64,000 bases of DNA from assembly GCF_002844595.1 (NCBI RefSeq), contig NZ_PJNW01000016.1, positions 32,827-96,826 on the forward strand. The letters are read 5' to 3'. The stretch is from Pleomorphomonas diazotrophica. GTDB taxonomy: Bacteria; Pseudomonadota; Alphaproteobacteria; Rhizobiales; Pleomorphomonadaceae. Under the pieces are notes generated by a model, which saw only the letters and a list, made by a program, of their open reading frames with translations, was not told the DNA's origin and searched no databases. This document shows positions 40,165-50,885 of the stretch, one piece after another. A program made the position numbers and the translations under genes. Numbering within the stretch: position 1 is the stretch's first letter; each line of letters begins with the position of its first letter.

Positions 40165-41207
40165 GTTTCGTCCCTTCCCGTCGCCTGCGCGGCCCGCTTG
40201 AGGGCCATCTGTTCCCTGGTCCACTCGCGGATCGGCTTCGCCGGACTACCGACGTAGCGCGCCCCCGCGGGAATGCTGTCCTTCACCATGGCGCCGCCCG
40301 AGATCTGAGCGCCCATGCCGACGCGAATATGTCCGGCAAGACCGGTGTGTCCACCGATGGCCACGAAATCCTCAAGCTGCGTCGAGCCGGAAATGCCAAC
40401 CTGCGCCACCAGGACGCAGTGGCGGCCGATCTCCACATTGTGGCCGATCTGTACGCCGTTATCGATCTTGGTACCTTCGCCGATGACCGTGTCACGGTTT
40501 GAGCCGCGGTCGATCGTGACGTTGGCGCCGATCTCCACGTCGTCCTGAATCACCACCCGGCCGATCTGCGGCACCTTGAGATGGCCGCGCGGCCCCATGG
40601 CAAAGCCGAAACCGTCCTGGCCGATGCGGGCGCCCGGATGGATGATGACCCGGTTGCCGATGAGCGCGTACTGCAGCGTAACCCCGGCGCCAATGTAACC
40701 GTCGCGGCCGAAGCGCACGCCCCGCCCAACCACGGCATTGGCCGACACCACGGTACCCGCGCCGATCTCCGCCCCCGCGCCGATGACCGCTCCCGGTTCC
40801 ACAGTCACGCCATCCTCCAGGCGCGCCGTGGGATGCACGCTGGCAGCCGGCGAGACGCCGGGTTCGCCGAACGGGCCTTTCAGGCGGAAGGCATCCGGGA
40901 ACAGCGCTTGCATGATCAGCGCCATCGCCCGGTAAGGCTGTTGGGTCACCACGACGGCCGCGCCCTCGGGAGCATCGGCAGCATGAGCGGCGGAACAGAT
41001 GACCACCGATGCCCGCGTTTCCCGAAAGGCTGCGATGTAGTGGGGATTGTCGAGGAAGGAGAGATCGCCCGGCCCAGCCTGATCGAGGGGAGCGACGCGC
41101 CCGATGGCAACGTCTTCGTCGCCCCGCACCACTTCGCCGCCGGCGATGCGAGCCACCTCGGCAAGGGCGAGCCGGCCGGCGGGCGCGAAGAATACTGGAT
41201 CGGTCAT
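40161..41207 (-). CDS. lpxD: UDP-3-O-(3-hydroxyacyl)glucosamine N-acyltransferase
   Basis: Adds the second hydroxyacyl chain in lipid A synthesis. The 348-residue trimeric protein has an N-terminal uridine-binding domain (about 1-100) and a left-handed beta-helix with many hexapeptide repeats; [21 protein letters not shown] and [20 protein letters not shown] are the catalytic region. The start is ATG 41207 ([19 protein letters not shown]). A promoter whose -10 box covers an upstream ATG at 41357 argues against the longer frame. Confidence 0.94.
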   Translation of the reverse strand: MTDPVFFAPAGRLALAEVARIAGGEVVRGDEDVAIGRVAPLDQAGPGDLSFLDNPHYIAAFRETRASVVICSAAHAADAPEGAAVVVTQQPYRAMALIMQALFPDAFRLKGPFGEPGVSPAASVHPTARLEDGVTVEPGAVIGAGAEIGAGTVVSANAVVGRGVRFGRDGYIGAGVTLQYALIGNRVIIHPGARIGQDGFGFAMGPRGHLKVPQIGRVVIQDDVEIGANVTIDRGSNRDTVIGEGTKIDNGVQIGHNVEIGRHCVLVAQVGISGSTQLEDFVAIGGHTGLAGHIRVGMGAQISGGAMVKDSIPAGARYVGSPAKPIREWTREQMALKRAAQATGRDET

Positions 41208-41346
41208 GACAACACTCGCCCGCCCTTCCCCGGTCACGAACCGCGCCGGACGCGCGCCTTCCATCTTCGTTTCGGCTGAAGCACCGCAGGCTCTGCGACC
41301 GCCCGGGTTCCCCTCGCGGCCGGCTGCGTTCTTCCCGGAACGGAAG

Positions 41347-41376
41347 GCATTAGCCATTGCTCCGGGCCGGTGTCAA
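41347..41376 (-). promoter_or_regulatory. sigma-70-type promoter of the lpxD operon
   Basis: On the minus strand TTGACA (41376-41371), 18-bp spacer, TAATGC (41352-41347), about 140 bp upstream of the lpxD start. Confidence 0.6.
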
Positions 41377-41478
41377 CCGATGCAACGCAGCAAGCGACGG
41401 CCAAGGCGAGTTGTCCAGCGATCCCGGCCCATCGGAGCCCGAATTGGCCGGCCCATGAGGCCGAATGGCTCTGATGGA

Positions 41479-41546
41479 GAGGACGCACGAAGCGTCCTCG
41501 AAGTGATGCGTCAAAACAGAACCGCCGCGCTTGGGGGCGCGGCGGT
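41479..41546 (-). terminator. terminators after bamA
   Basis: Nearest bamA, ACCGCCGCGC and its complement (41521-41530 with 41537-41546) form a 10-bp stem followed on the minus strand by TCTGTTTTG. A second 8-bp stem (GAGGACGC at 41479-41486 with 41492-41499) lies beyond it. Confidence 0.75.
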
Positions 41547-41569
41547 CGGATGCATTCCGGAACAACCGA

Positions 41570-43900
41570 TCAGAACTTGGTACCGCCAGAGAAGCGGAAG
41601 ACCTGGGTCCGGTCGGTGTCTTCTTTCATGACCGGGTAGGCGAAGTCGGCGCGGAGCAGACCGAAAGGCGACTGCCACATCAGGCCGGCACCAACCGAGG
41701 CGCGCAGGGCGAGGCTGTTGTCGGTGCCGGCGGTGGGAGCGTCGGTCGACCACAGCGTACCGGCATCCGCGAACAGCGATCCCCAGAAGCCATATTCCTG
41801 CGGAATGAACGGAACCGGGAAGATCGTCTCGGCGCTCGCGGCCACATAGTACTTGCCGCCGAAAGCGTAGCCGGTGGCCGGATCACGCGGACCGATGCCA
41901 TTGGCATCGAAGCCGCGAATGATCGAACCGCCCACCTGGAACTGGTCGATGCTGGCAAGATCGCCGTCCATGCCGAACATGGCACCGCCCTTGGCGCCGA
42001 CGTGACCGATCAGATCCCAGTCCTCGACGAGTTCCTTGTAGTACTCGGCACGAGCCGTGGTGCGCAGGAAGGTCGCGTCGCCACCGACGCCGGCGAACTC
42101 CTGCTTGACCTGCGCATAGACGCCGTTCCGCGGGAAAGCGAAGTCGTCGATCGTGTTGTAGGTCAGGCTGGCGCCGACGATGGAGATGAAGCGGTTCTCC
42201 GTCTCCACGAACTGACCATAGGGCGACTGGACATCGGAAATCTTCTGCCGATAGCCCTCGTAGAACAGGCCGAGCGTCGTGTTGTCGTCGAGCGGCACAC
42301 CGAAGCGGATTTTGCCGCCGGTGGTCTTCTCGTCATAGGGATGAACGCCATCATCGCCATCGGTGTAGTTCCGCTGGTAGATGTCGAAGCCACCCTCAAG
42401 ACGACGATCGAACAGGTAAGGTTCGGTGAAGGACAGCTCGTAGGACGAGTCGCCCGCCTTGCCGTCGGTGGTGATGCCTCTCGACACCGAAGCGCGCACA
42501 TACTGGCCACGGCCGAGGAAGTTCTTCTCGGTCAAGGAGAGTTCGGCCAGGATGCCGTTCGACGTGGAGTAGCCGGCGCCAATGCTGACTTCGCCGGTCG
42601 GCTTGTCATCGACCTGCACGTTGACGATGACCTTGTCGACCGACGAGCCCTGCTCCGACCAGATGCGAACATTGCGGAAGTAGCCAAGGTTCTTAAGCCG
42701 GCGCTCGGCCTTCTCGATCAGCACCTGATTGTAGGCATCGCCCTCGCCGATATCGAACTCGCGGCGGATGACATAGTCACGGGTACGGTCGTTGCCGATG
42801 ATGTTGATGCGCTCGATATAGGCACGCGTGCCCTCATCGACGAAATAGGTGACGGCGATGGTGCGATTGGCATAGTCACGATCGCCGCGCGGCCGCACCT
42901 GCACGAAGGCATAGCCCTTGGCGGCAACGGCCGTGGTGATCGCTTCGAGCGACTTGTCCACGTCGGCGGCCGAATAGGTATCGCCGGGACGGGTCAGCGC
43001 CAGCGACTTGAGATCGTCCGGATTGACGTCGGACAGGGTCGTCTCGACCTTGACGTCACCGTACTTGTAGCGCTCGCCCTCATCGACCGTGAAGGTCAGG
43101 AAGAAGGAGTTCTGCTGGCGATCGAAATCGGCGGTGGCCGAAACCACGCGGAAGTCGGCGTAGCCGTGATTGTAATAGAAGCGACGCAACGCTTCCTGGT
43201 CGGCCGTCAGCTTCTCGGGGCTGTAATTGTCCGACGACTTGAACCAGCCGAACAGACCGGACTCCTTGGTGGAGATGACGTTGGACAGCCGGTAGTTGGA
43301 GAACGCCTTGTTGCCGACGAAGGTGATCTGGCTGACCTCGGTGCGCGGCCCCTCATTGATCTGGTAGATGAGGTCGACACGGCCCTTGCCGAGATCGACC
43401 TGCTTGGGCTCGACGGTCGCATCGTAGCGACCGCTGCGACGATAGAGCTCAAGAATGCGCTGGGTGTCCGACTCGACCTTGCCCTGCGTCAACACCGAGC
43501 GCGGCTGCAGCTCGACGGCGCCTTTCAGCATTTCGTCGGACTGAACGTCGTTGCCCTCGAAGGCGACGCGAGCGATCACCGGATTTTCGACAACCTTCAC
43601 GGTGACATGCCCGCCGGACTGGCTGATCTGCACGTCCGAGAACATGCCGGTGGCGAACAGGGCCTTGACCGATTCGTCGACCTCGGCTGCACTGAGCGAG
43701 CGGCCCGGCGTGCCCTTGATGTAAGCGGCGACTGTCTCGGCCTCGACACGCGTGTTTCCGACCACGGTTACCCGACCGACGGTTGCCGCCTCGGCCGAGA
43801 GTACGCCCAATTCAGGGACAAATCCGCCCCACAAAGGTGCCGCGACGAGCAAGGCAGCGGAAGCGGCGACGACTTTCGTCCATTCTCTGAATGAGCGCAT
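41570..43900 (-). CDS. bamA: outer membrane protein assembly factor BamA
   Basis: The essential insertase for outer-membrane beta-barrels. The 776-residue protein has a signal peptide (about residues 1-36), five POTRA domains (the first starting VGRVTVVGNTRVEAETVAAYI; about 36-420) and a C-terminal 16-strand barrel ending with the aromatic signature FRFSGGTKF. RGFDANGIGPRD is the conserved loop 6 region (the VRGF/IRGF motif). It follows rseP by 162 bp and ends in strong terminators. Confidence 0.96.
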   Translation of the reverse strand: MRSFREWTKVVAASAALLVAAPLWGGFVPELGVLSAEAATVGRVTVVGNTRVEAETVAAYIKGTPGRSLSAAEVDESVKALFATGMFSDVQISQSGGHVTVKVVENPVIARVAFEGNDVQSDEMLKGAVELQPRSVLTQGKVESDTQRILELYRRSGRYDATVEPKQVDLGKGRVDLIYQINEGPRTEVSQITFVGNKAFSNYRLSNVISTKESGLFGWFKSSDNYSPEKLTADQEALRRFYYNHGYADFRVVSATADFDRQQNSFFLTFTVDEGERYKYGDVKVETTLSDVNPDDLKSLALTRPGDTYSAADVDKSLEAITTAVAAKGYAFVQVRPRGDRDYANRTIAVTYFVDEGTRAYIERINIIGNDRTRDYVIRREFDIGEGDAYNQVLIEKAERRLKNLGYFRNVRIWSEQGSSVDKVIVNVQVDDKPTGEVSIGAGYSTSNGILAELSLTEKNFLGRGQYVRASVSRGITTDGKAGDSSYELSFTEPYLFDRRLEGGFDIYQRNYTDGDDGVHPYDEKTTGGKIRFGVPLDDNTTLGLFYEGYRQKISDVQSPYGQFVETENRFISIVGASLTYNTIDDFAFPRNGVYAQVKQEFAGVGGDATFLRTTARAEYYKELVEDWDLIGHVGAKGGAMFGMDGDLASIDQFQVGGSIIRGFDANGIGPRDPATGYAFGGKYYVAASAETIFPVPFIPQEYGFWGSLFADAGTLWSTDAPTAGTDNSLALRASVGAGLMWQSPFGLLRADFAYPVMKEDTDRTQVFRFSGGTKF

Positions 43901-44062
43901 TTAATCACGTACCCGAATTTCTGCGGCCAAGGCCGATTGGGAACCCTTGTTACAGATTCCGATCAAGAGGTTTTTACAGTCTTTGCCACGATGCGCAAGC
44001 GACCTTGCCATAAGTGGTGCCGTTTTCCATGTCTTGCGTGACCCGAAGGTCACGAGCCGAGC

Positions 44063-45172
44063 CTAACCCGATGCAATCTTGGCGATATCGTTCAGCACGC
44101 CAAAGGCCATCAGGCCCAAAACGATAGCGAAACCGATACCGAAGCCGATCTCCTGAGCCCGTTCGGGCAGCGGCCGCCCGCGCAGCGCTTCAACCGCGTA
44201 GAATGCCAGATGTCCACCGTCCAGCATGGGGATTGGAAAGAGGTTAATGAGACCGATAGAAATCGACAGAATGGCCGCAAGGTTAATAAGTGGTATCAGG
44301 CCCAGCGCCGCTACCTGACCACTGACCCTGGCGATGCCGATCGGACCGCTGATCTGCGTCGTCGAGGTGCGTCCGGAGAACATGCCGGCCACCGAGGACA
44401 GCGTGCTGTCGACGATCGACCAGGTCTCGCCGACCGCCTCGCGCACGGCACCAACCGCCCCGAAGCTGCGCAATTCGACGGTAGGATTGATCTGCCTCAG
44501 GCCAAGGACCGGCACGATCTGCTTCTCGCCGAAACCGTCGACGATCTCGCGTGAGCGCGGCGTGGCGTGCAAAGTCAGTCGATTGCCCGACCGATCGACG
44601 TCGATGGCCAGCTCGACCCCATTCTGCAGCATGACGACGCGCTGAATGTCGGCAAAACTCTCGATCAGGCGACCGTCAATGGCGAGAATCCGGTCCCCCG
44701 GCAAAAATCCCGCTTCCGCAGCCGGACTGTCCGGCTCGATCGCGCCGGCAACCGGAGCGATCATCGGCTTGCCGAAGGCATAGAACAGAACCGTCAGCAC
44801 GGCGATCGCGAACAGGAAGTTGGCGGCAGGGCCTGCGGCCACCACGGCAGCGCGGGCGCCAAGGCCCTTCGACTGGAAGGCGCCCGGGTCGGAGGACTTC
44901 TGGCCGGGCTGGCTGGCCGCGTTGGCGTCATCAATGAAGCGCACATAGCCGCCAAGCGGAATGGCCGACAGTTTCCAGCGTGTCCCCTTGCGGTCGGTCC
45001 GTCCCATGAGCTCAGGCCCGAAACCGATGGAAAAGACGCTGACGGCGACACCGGCCCGGCGTGCCACCCAAAAATGTCCGAGTTCGTGGACAAAGACCAC
45101 GACGGTCAGCACGACAAGAAACGGAACCACCGTTCCCATCAGCGTGCCACCGGTTGCCGCGAGAAAATCCAA
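44063..45172 (-). CDS. rseP: RIP metalloprotease RseP
   Basis: A site-2 intramembrane protease that cleaves anti-sigma factors and signal-peptide remnants in the inner membrane. The zinc motif is HELGH (VVVFVHELGHFWVARRAG), a PDZ domain lies in the middle (EAGFLPGDRILAIDGRLIES), and the second metal-ligand motif is LINLFPIPMLDGGH. The 369-residue reading starts at TTG 45172 with GAGAGG upstream; ATG 45139 (MGTVVPFL) is a fair alternative that keeps the first membrane span. Confidence 0.92.
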   Translation of the reverse strand: MDFLAATGGTLMGTVVPFLVVLTVVVFVHELGHFWVARRAGVAVSVFSIGFGPELMGRTDRKGTRWKLSAIPLGGYVRFIDDANAASQPGQKSSDPGAFQSKGLGARAAVVAAGPAANFLFAIAVLTVLFYAFGKPMIAPVAGAIEPDSPAAEAGFLPGDRILAIDGRLIESFADIQRVVMLQNGVELAIDVDRSGNRLTLHATPRSREIVDGFGEKQIVPVLGLRQINPTVELRSFGAVGAVREAVGETWSIVDSTLSSVAGMFSGRTSTTQISGPIGIARVSGQVAALGLIPLINLAAILSISIGLINLFPIPMLDGGHLAFYAVEALRGRPLPERAQEIGFGIGFAIVLGLMAFGVLNDIAKIASG

Positions 45173-45306
45173 TGCTTCATCCTCTCGTGATCCTGCCCGC
45201 CTCCGTCGCCGGCGGCCTCACGCCCCTGGTTTCCCTCGCCCCATTCGCGACGCCTTCGGCGTCCGAAACCGCAACACGGCGTCGAAAGGTGCTTCGCCCC
45301 TTCTCA

Positions 45307-46521
45307 CTATAGGCAGGCCGAAGCGATCTTGCGAGCCCAACCGTCAAGATCGGTCGCCGCAGCCAGCGATTCCGGCTCCGCTAGGCCACCCTCCCGGTCA
45401 ATTCTGGCAAGGGACGTCTCTACGACGCGGGGAATATCCAGGAAGCCGATTCGGCCGGCAAGGAAGGCCTCGACCGCAATCTCATTGGCGGCATTGAGCA
45501 CGCAGGGCGCTCCCTCTCCCCGGCGCATAGCGGCTTCCGCAAGCGGCAGGCAGGGAAAACGGTCCCGATCGGGCGCCTCGAAGGTCATCGTTCCCACCGC
45601 TGCGAGATCGAGCGGCTTTACCGTGGTCGGCCTGCGCTCGGGCCAGGCAAGACAATAGCCGATCGGAGTGCGCATGTCGGGCACCCCAAGTTCGGCCAGC
45701 AGCGAGCCGTCCTTGTAGCGGACGAGGCCGTGCACCACCGATTGCGGGTGAACAAGAACAGACAGCTGGTCCACCGACACCGGGTAGAGCCGGTAGGCCT
45801 CGATCAGCTCCAGGCCCTTGTTCATCAGCGTTGCCGAATCGATGGTGATCTTCGGTCCCATGCTCCACTTGGGGTGCTTCAACGCCATCTCCCGCGTGAC
45901 GGCGGCGAGCTCGGACTTCGGTGTCCTCAGAAAGGGACCGCCGGATGCTGTGATGATCACCTCGGAAACATTGGCGGCGTTGCCAGTCTCAAACACCTGG
46001 AAGATGGCGTTGTGCTCACTATCGACCGGCAGGATGCGCGTGCCAGCGCGACGCGCCGTGGCCAGGAAGAGTGGGCCGGCCGAGACCAGCGTCTCCTTGT
46101 TGGCAAGCGCGAGGATTCGCGTCGCACCGAGCGCGGCGAGGCTGGGTGCCAGGCCAGCAAAGCCGACGATCGCCGATACCACGATGTCGGTCGGCCGGGC
46201 GGCGGCGGCGGAGACCGCCTCTGGACCGGCTGCCGCTTCGATGCCGGTACCGACGAGGCACTCGCGAAGCTCTCCGTAAGCGTCGGGGTCGGCAACCACC
46301 GCCGTCCGGGCCGAGAAGCGAATGGCAAGCGCGGCGAGTTCACGCGCGTTGCGACCGGCGGTCAGCGCCTCGATCTCGAATCGCCCGGGTTCCGCCGCAA
46401 CCAGGTCCAGGACATTGAGGCCGATCGATCCGGTCGCGCCGAGAATGGACAGACGCCGCGGCGTGTTCCCGCCCGATACGCTGGCGCCAGCCCCCGTTCC
46501 CGCGCTCACTGCCATGACCAT
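45307..46521 (-). CDS. dxr: 1-deoxy-D-xylulose 5-phosphate reductoisomerase
   Basis: Second step of the MEP isoprenoid pathway, making 2-C-methylerythritol 4-phosphate with NADPH. The 404-residue protein has the NADPH loop LSILGATGSIGLNVLDLV, ALANKETLVSAG, LPVDSEHNAIFQ (metal-binding) and ASGGPFLRTPKSEL, then MGPKITIDSATLMNKGLELIEA. The start ATG 46521 overlaps the cdsA stop (TGATG). A longer upstream frame to 47715 overlaps cdsA and uppS and is a shadow. Confidence 0.95.
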   Translation of the reverse strand: MVMAVSAGTGAGASVSGGNTPRRLSILGATGSIGLNVLDLVAAEPGRFEIEALTAGRNARELAALAIRFSARTAVVADPDAYGELRECLVGTGIEAAAGPEAVSAAAARPTDIVVSAIVGFAGLAPSLAALGATRILALANKETLVSAGPLFLATARRAGTRILPVDSEHNAIFQVFETGNAANVSEVIITASGGPFLRTPKSELAAVTREMALKHPKWSMGPKITIDSATLMNKGLELIEAYRLYPVSVDQLSVLVHPQSVVHGLVRYKDGSLLAELGVPDMRTPIGYCLAWPERRPTTVKPLDLAAVGTMTFEAPDRDRFPCLPLAEAAMRRGEGAPCVLNAANEIAVEAFLAGRIGFLDIPRVVETSLARIDREGGLAEPESLAAATDLDGWARKIASACL

Positions 46522-47378
46522 CACCAGACGAGAAGGCCGGCAGCGACGCCGCCGCCCGACAACCAATCTCGCCCAAAGCCGATCGCCATCGCAAGGGCGA
46601 GCGCCGCCACGAGGCCATCGACGCGATCCATGATCCCGCCATGGCCGGGGATGAGGACGCCTGAGTCCTTCACGCCAAAATGCCGCTTCATGGCCGATTC
46701 GACGAGATCGCCCACCTGTCCCACAATCGACAGCAACAGCGCGATCAGCATCAGCGGAAGGCTCACCTCGATGCCAGCTGCGACCGCCACCAGACAACCA
46801 ACGATCACACCGGACGCCGCTCCCCCGAGAGCGCCTGACCAGGTTTTCTTCGGCGAGAAGCGTGGCGCCAGCTTCGGTCCGCCGATCAACCGGCCGAAGA
46901 AATAGGCGGCCGTATCGGTTGCCCAGACTATGGCGAGGATAAAAATCACCGCGACGGCTCCGGTCGAGGCGAAGGTGAACATGTCCGCGCCGCGCAGTGC
47001 CACGGCGGCGATCGCCGGGAGGCCGGCATAGAGGACGCCGGTCGACAGCCAGGCGACACGCGGCTCGGTGACCCGTGCCAGAAGGAGCGCCGCCGCCACA
47101 AGCACGGTGAAGCCCAGGGATTGCAGCGGTTCGTCGCGCGCCGTCATCGCGGTGACGGCAACGAAGGCCATCAAGGCCCAAGGCGCGGCTCGGAATGAAA
47201 ACGGCCCGCTCATCGCCATCCATTCGCGCAGGATCAGCACGGCGGCGACCGCCGCGAGCGCTGCGAAGACCCAACCGCCAGCCCAAAGCGCCGCGACGGT
47301 CACCGCTGCCAGAACGACGGCGGACAGCAGGCGCAGAACGAGTTCGGAGCCGGGCTTGCCGGCGCTTGGCGGGGTCAT
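46521..47378 (-). CDS. cdsA: phosphatidate cytidylyltransferase
   Basis: Makes CDP-diacylglycerol for phospholipid synthesis in the inner membrane. The 285-residue protein has about seven membrane spans and the CDS signature near its C-terminus ([25 protein letters not shown]). [20 protein letters not shown] is also typical. The start overlaps the uppS stop as ATGA. Confidence 0.94.
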   Translation of the reverse strand: MTPPSAGKPGSELVLRLLSAVVLAAVTVAALWAGGWVFAALAAVAAVLILREWMAMSGPFSFRAAPWALMAFVAVTAMTARDEPLQSLGFTVLVAAALLLARVTEPRVAWLSTGVLYAGLPAIAAVALRGADMFTFASTGAVAVIFILAIVWATDTAAYFFGRLIGGPKLAPRFSPKKTWSGALGGAASGVIVGCLVAVAAGIEVSLPLMLIALLLSIVGQVGDLVESAMKRHFGVKDSGVLIPGHGGIMDRVDGLVAALALAMAIGFGRDWLSGGGVAAGLLVW

Positions 47379-48136
47379 CGAGCCTCGTCCTTCTGCGGCA
47401 AGCCGCCGAAACGGCGCTCACGGCCGAGATATTCGGTGATCGCCCGATCGAAGACGGCTCCATCGAAATCCGGCCAGTAATCCGGCACGAAGACGAACTC
47501 GGCGTAAGCGGCCTGCCACAGCAGAAAGTTGGAAAGCCGCTGCTCGCCGCTGGTACGGATGATGAGATCGGGATCGGGCATCCCGGCGGTGTCGAGCCTT
47601 GCAGCAATGAGGTCGGGGGTAATCCGGTCCGCGCTGAGCCGACCCGCCGCGACCTCGCCGGCAATAGCCCGCGTCGCGCGTGCGATCTCGTCGCGGCTGC
47701 CGTAGTTGAAGGCAATGACCAGGTTGAGGCCGGTATTGCCGACCGTCTTCTCTTCGGCCTCGAGCAGCAGCCCTGCTATGTCGCCGGAAAGGTTATCGCG
47801 TCCGCCGATGACCCGGACGCGGACGTTCCCGCGCGTCAACTCGGCAAGATCACGACGGATGAACAGCTTCAGGAGCCCCATCAGCTCACTGACCTCATCG
47901 GCCGGCCGCGACCAGTTCTCGGACGAGAAGCCAAAGACCGTCAGCCATTCCAGACCGATGGTCTGGGCATGCCTGACGACGTCGCGGATCGACTGCACGC
48001 CGCGCCTGTGGCCTTCGGCCCTCGGCAGACCGCGCGAGCGTGCCCACCGGCCGTTGCCGTCCATGATGATGGCAACATGGCGCGGCAGACCCGCCTTGGG
48101 GGCGTTTTCCGCCGGCACCGCTCCGAGCCGCATCAT
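47375..48136 (-). CDS. uppS: undecaprenyl diphosphate synthase
   Basis: A cis-prenyltransferase that makes the C55 lipid carrier for peptidoglycan and O-antigen. The 253-residue protein has the pyrophosphate-binding [35 protein letters not shown] and [20 protein letters not shown]-type segments. The start is the first of two ATGs at 48136 with a GGGGAGGGG stretch upstream. Confidence 0.95.
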   Translation of the reverse strand: MMRLGAVPAENAPKAGLPRHVAIIMDGNGRWARSRGLPRAEGHRRGVQSIRDVVRHAQTIGLEWLTVFGFSSENWSRPADEVSELMGLLKLFIRRDLAELTRGNVRVRVIGGRDNLSGDIAGLLLEAEEKTVGNTGLNLVIAFNYGSRDEIARATRAIAGEVAAGRLSADRITPDLIAARLDTAGMPDPDLIIRTSGEQRLSNFLLWQAAYAEFVFVPDYWPDFDGAVFDRAITEYLGRERRFGGLPQKDEAR

Positions 48137-48189
48137 GTCCGACCTGCCCCTCCCCTAACGTCCCGATGATCCGCGATCGCCCTTTCAGG

Positions 48190-48753
48190 TCAGACCTGCA
48201 TGATCTCCTGCTCCTTGGCCGCCAGCATCCGGTCCGCCTCGGCGATCGCCTCATCGGTGATCTTCTGCACGCGGTCGGAATAGACGCGGAGCGAATCCTC
48301 GGAGATCAGGCCTTCCTTTTCGAGATCCTTCAGCTCGTCGAGACCATCACGGCGCACGTGGCGGATGGCCACCTTGGTCGCCTCCACATACTTGTGGGCG
48401 ATCTTCACCAGTTCCTTGCGGCGCTCGGTGTTGAGCTCGGGGATCGGCAGGCGCAGAAGCGTCCCCTCGATGATCGGATTGAGGCCGAGGTTCGATTCGC
48501 GGATCGCCTTGTCGACCGCGTGGACCATGCCCTTGTCCCAGACCTGAACGGACAGCATGCGCGGCTCGGGCACGGACACCGTCGCCACTTGGTTGAGCGG
48601 CATGGTGCTACCATAGGCCGCAACGACGATGGGATCGAGAAGGCTCGCGCTGGCGCGGCCGGTGCGGAGGCCGGCGAGATCGTTCTTGAACACGCTGAGC
48701 GCGCCCTGCATGCGGCGCTTCAGGTCGTTGATGTCATAGTCTTCATCGGCCAT
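48190..48753 (-). CDS. frr: ribosome recycling factor
   Basis: Splits post-termination ribosomes together with EF-G. The 187-residue length and the segments [33 protein letters not shown] and [19 protein letters not shown] are diagnostic. The start is ATG 48753 ([15 protein letters not shown]). It lies between pyrH and uppS in the classic rpsB-tsf-pyrH-frr order. Confidence 0.96.
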   Translation of the reverse strand: MADEDYDINDLKRRMQGALSVFKNDLAGLRTGRASASLLDPIVVAAYGSTMPLNQVATVSVPEPRMLSVQVWDKGMVHAVDKAIRESNLGLNPIIEGTLLRLPIPELNTERRKELVKIAHKYVEATKVAIRHVRRDGLDELKDLEKEGLISEDSLRVYSDRVQKITDEAIAEADRMLAAKEQEIMQV

Positions 48754-48834
48754 CTTGCGAACCTTCCAGAACTGACCGGCGCCGTGCCGCTCCTTCGCCA
48801 CTTGCGGGCGGCGGGCGGCCGGCGCTCGCTGTTG

Positions 48835-49551
48835 TTACCCGTCGATGACGGTGCAGAGACCCTTGCCCTTCAGAACATTGACGAAAGCGCCATGCTCATG
48901 AACCGAGAACACCACTACCGGAATCTTGTTGTCGCGGGCAAGCGCAATTGCCGCCGCGTCCATGACCTGCAGGTTCCTTGACAGCACCTCCTGGTGCGTC
49001 AGCCGCTCATAGCGGCGCGCAGTGGGATCCTTCTTGGGATCGGCGGTATAGACGCCATCAACCTGCGTGCCCTTGAGCAAGGCGTCGCAGTCCATTTCGG
49101 CGGCGCGCAGCGCGGCACCCGAGTCGGTGGTGAAGAAGGGATTGCCGGTGCCGGCGGCGAAGACGATCACCTTGTTGGCTGCGAAGTGACGAAGCGCCTC
49201 GCGCTGGGTGAAGGTCTCGCACAGGGCGGGAATTGCGATGGCCGACAGCACGACGGCCGGCGCCCCCAGCCGCTCGATCGCCGAGCGCATGGCGAGCGCA
49301 TTCATCACCGTGCCGAGCATGCCGAGATAGTCGCCGGTCGTCCGGTCGCCGCCGTCGGCCGCCACCGACACGCCGCGGAAGATGTTGCCGCCACCGACCA
49401 CCACGCCGACCTGAATGCCCAGCCGATGCGCCTCGACGATCTCGCCAGCCAGGCGGTCGACCACCTTGGGGTCGATGCCGAAGCCACGATCGCCCATCAG
49501 GGCCTCACCCGACAGCTTGAGCAGGACACGGCGATACTTGAGCTCGGTCAT
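48835..49551 (-). CDS. pyrH: uridylate kinase
   Basis: Phosphorylates UMP to UDP; a bacterial-type amino-acid-kinase-fold hexamer. The 238-residue protein has RVLLKLSGEALMGDRGFGID, VVVGGGNIFRGV and AAGTGNPFFTTDSGAALRA. The start is ATG 49551 (MTELKYRR). Confidence 0.96.
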   Translation of the reverse strand: MTELKYRRVLLKLSGEALMGDRGFGIDPKVVDRLAGEIVEAHRLGIQVGVVVGGGNIFRGVSVAADGGDRTTGDYLGMLGTVMNALAMRSAIERLGAPAVVLSAIAIPALCETFTQREALRHFAANKVIVFAAGTGNPFFTTDSGAALRAAEMDCDALLKGTQVDGVYTADPKKDPTARRYERLTHQEVLSRNLQVMDAAAIALARDNKIPVVVFSVHEHGAFVNVLKGKGLCTVIDG

Positions 49552-49736
49552 GGGCAAAACTCCAATTTTCGAGAGAAAGCGATTCCGGAAAGGCAATCCG
49601 TTCCAACTAACCCGCATCCGAGCCGTTGGAAACCCCCATGAGGCGCATAATCACCGCAGCGGCCATGCGGGTGGGCAGACATGACAAGGGCGCCGAACCA
49701 GTCGACGCCCTCATCGCAATCAGACGGGAAAGACGC

Positions 49737-50663
49737 TCAGCCCTGACCGGCGGCAGCAGCCACTTCGGCGGCGAAATCGCTCTCGCCCTTGTCGATGCCT
49801 TCGCCGAGAGCAAAGCGCACGAAGCCGGTGACCTTGATCGGCGCGCCGACGGTCGCCTCGGCGGCCTTCACGGCAGCTTCGACGGTGAGGTCGGGGTTGA
49901 TCACGAAGGCCTGCTTCAGGAGCGTCGACTCCTCGTAGAACTTGCGGATGCGACCCTCGACCATCTTCTCGATGACGGCGGCCGGCTTGCCGGATTCCTT
50001 GGCCTGCTCGATGAAGATGGCGCGCTCGCGCTCGACGACATCGGCGGAGATCTCCTCGGCGGACAGCGCCAGCGGCGAGGTGGCGGCGACATGCATGGCG
50101 ATCTGGCGGCCGAGCTTGATCAGCTCGTCGACGTTGCCGGTCGACTCGAGAGCGACGAGCACGCCGATCTTGCCGAGGCCGTCGGCAATGGCGGAATGGA
50201 TGTAGCTCGCGACAGCACCGGCCGACACCTTGAGGGCGGCGGCCCGACGGAAGCCCATGTTCTCGCCGATGGTGGCGATCAGCTCCTTGACCTCGGCCTC
50301 GACCGAATGCGCCTTGCCCGGATAGGTCGCGGCGGCAATGGCGGCGGCATCGCCGGCCTTATCCACGGCCACGGCGGCCACGGCGCGCACCAGCGCCTGG
50401 AAGGCGTCGTTGCGGGCGACGAAGTCGGTTTCCGAGTTCACTTCGACGACGGCGGCCGTCTTGTCGCCGGTGGCAACGCCAACCAGGCCTTCGGCGGCAA
50501 CGCGGCCGGCCTTCTTGGCGGCCTTGGAAAGGCCCTTGGCGCGCAGCCAGTCGATGGCGGCTTCGATGTCGCCGTTGTTCTCGGCCAGAGCGTGCTTACA
50601 GTCCATCATGCCGGCGCCGGTCTTCTCGCGGAGATCCTTCACCTGTGCGGCGGAAATGTTCAT
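49737..50663 (-). CDS. tsf: translation elongation factor Ts
   Basis: The GDP/GTP exchange factor of EF-Tu. In the 308-residue protein the N-terminal UBA-like domain ([21 protein letters not shown]), the EF-Tu-contacting TDFVARN and the C-terminal core with two alpha/beta subdomains are all present. It follows rpsB by 222 bp. Confidence 0.96.
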   Translation of the reverse strand: MNISAAQVKDLREKTGAGMMDCKHALAENNGDIEAAIDWLRAKGLSKAAKKAGRVAAEGLVGVATGDKTAAVVEVNSETDFVARNDAFQALVRAVAAVAVDKAGDAAAIAAATYPGKAHSVEAEVKELIATIGENMGFRRAAALKVSAGAVASYIHSAIADGLGKIGVLVALESTGNVDELIKLGRQIAMHVAATSPLALSAEEISADVVERERAIFIEQAKESGKPAAVIEKMVEGRIRKFYEESTLLKQAFVINPDLTVEAAVKAAEATVGAPIKVTGFVRFALGEGIDKGESDFAAEVAAAAGQG

Positions 50664-50795
50664 GTGACCCTCGTCTTTTGTCGTGAAACCTCGAACGCCC
50701 GCAGCCGGCTTGATAGCGGCCCGTCCTGACGGGTCGATGAATGTCGGAGCGCCTAATCGGCCACCCCGATGCCAGCTGGCATTTTCGGCTCAAAT

Positions 50796-50852
50796 GCCCA
50801 CCGACCGGTGGGCTTGCTAACAGGTCGGGCGGACCCTCAGAGGACCCGCCCG
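50796..50852 (-). promoter_or_regulatory. two hairpins in the rpsB-tsf intergenic region
   Basis: On the minus strand the first stem pairs CGGGCGG/CCGCCCG (50826-50832 with 50846-50852) just after rpsB, and the second GCCCACC/GGTGGGC (50796-50802 with 50807-50813) is followed by a short T-run. They may form a partial terminator that sets the S2 to EF-Ts ratio. Confidence 0.5.
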
Positions 50853-50885
50853 AAAAGCATTGGCAAGATCACGCCGAAGCGTGGA

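Larger units (their letters stand above)
41208..41569. other. 362-bp bamA-lpxD intergenic region
   Basis: It carries the lpxD promoter (41347-41376) and two hairpins that end the bamA transcript (41479-41499 and 41510-41546). No gene such as skp/ompH is present between bamA and lpxD. Confidence 0.6.

Noticed and set aside
41531-43894. Long open frame (787 codons) antisense to bamA
   Set aside because: It covers bamA almost exactly, lacks any motif, and arises from third-position GC bias of the real gene.
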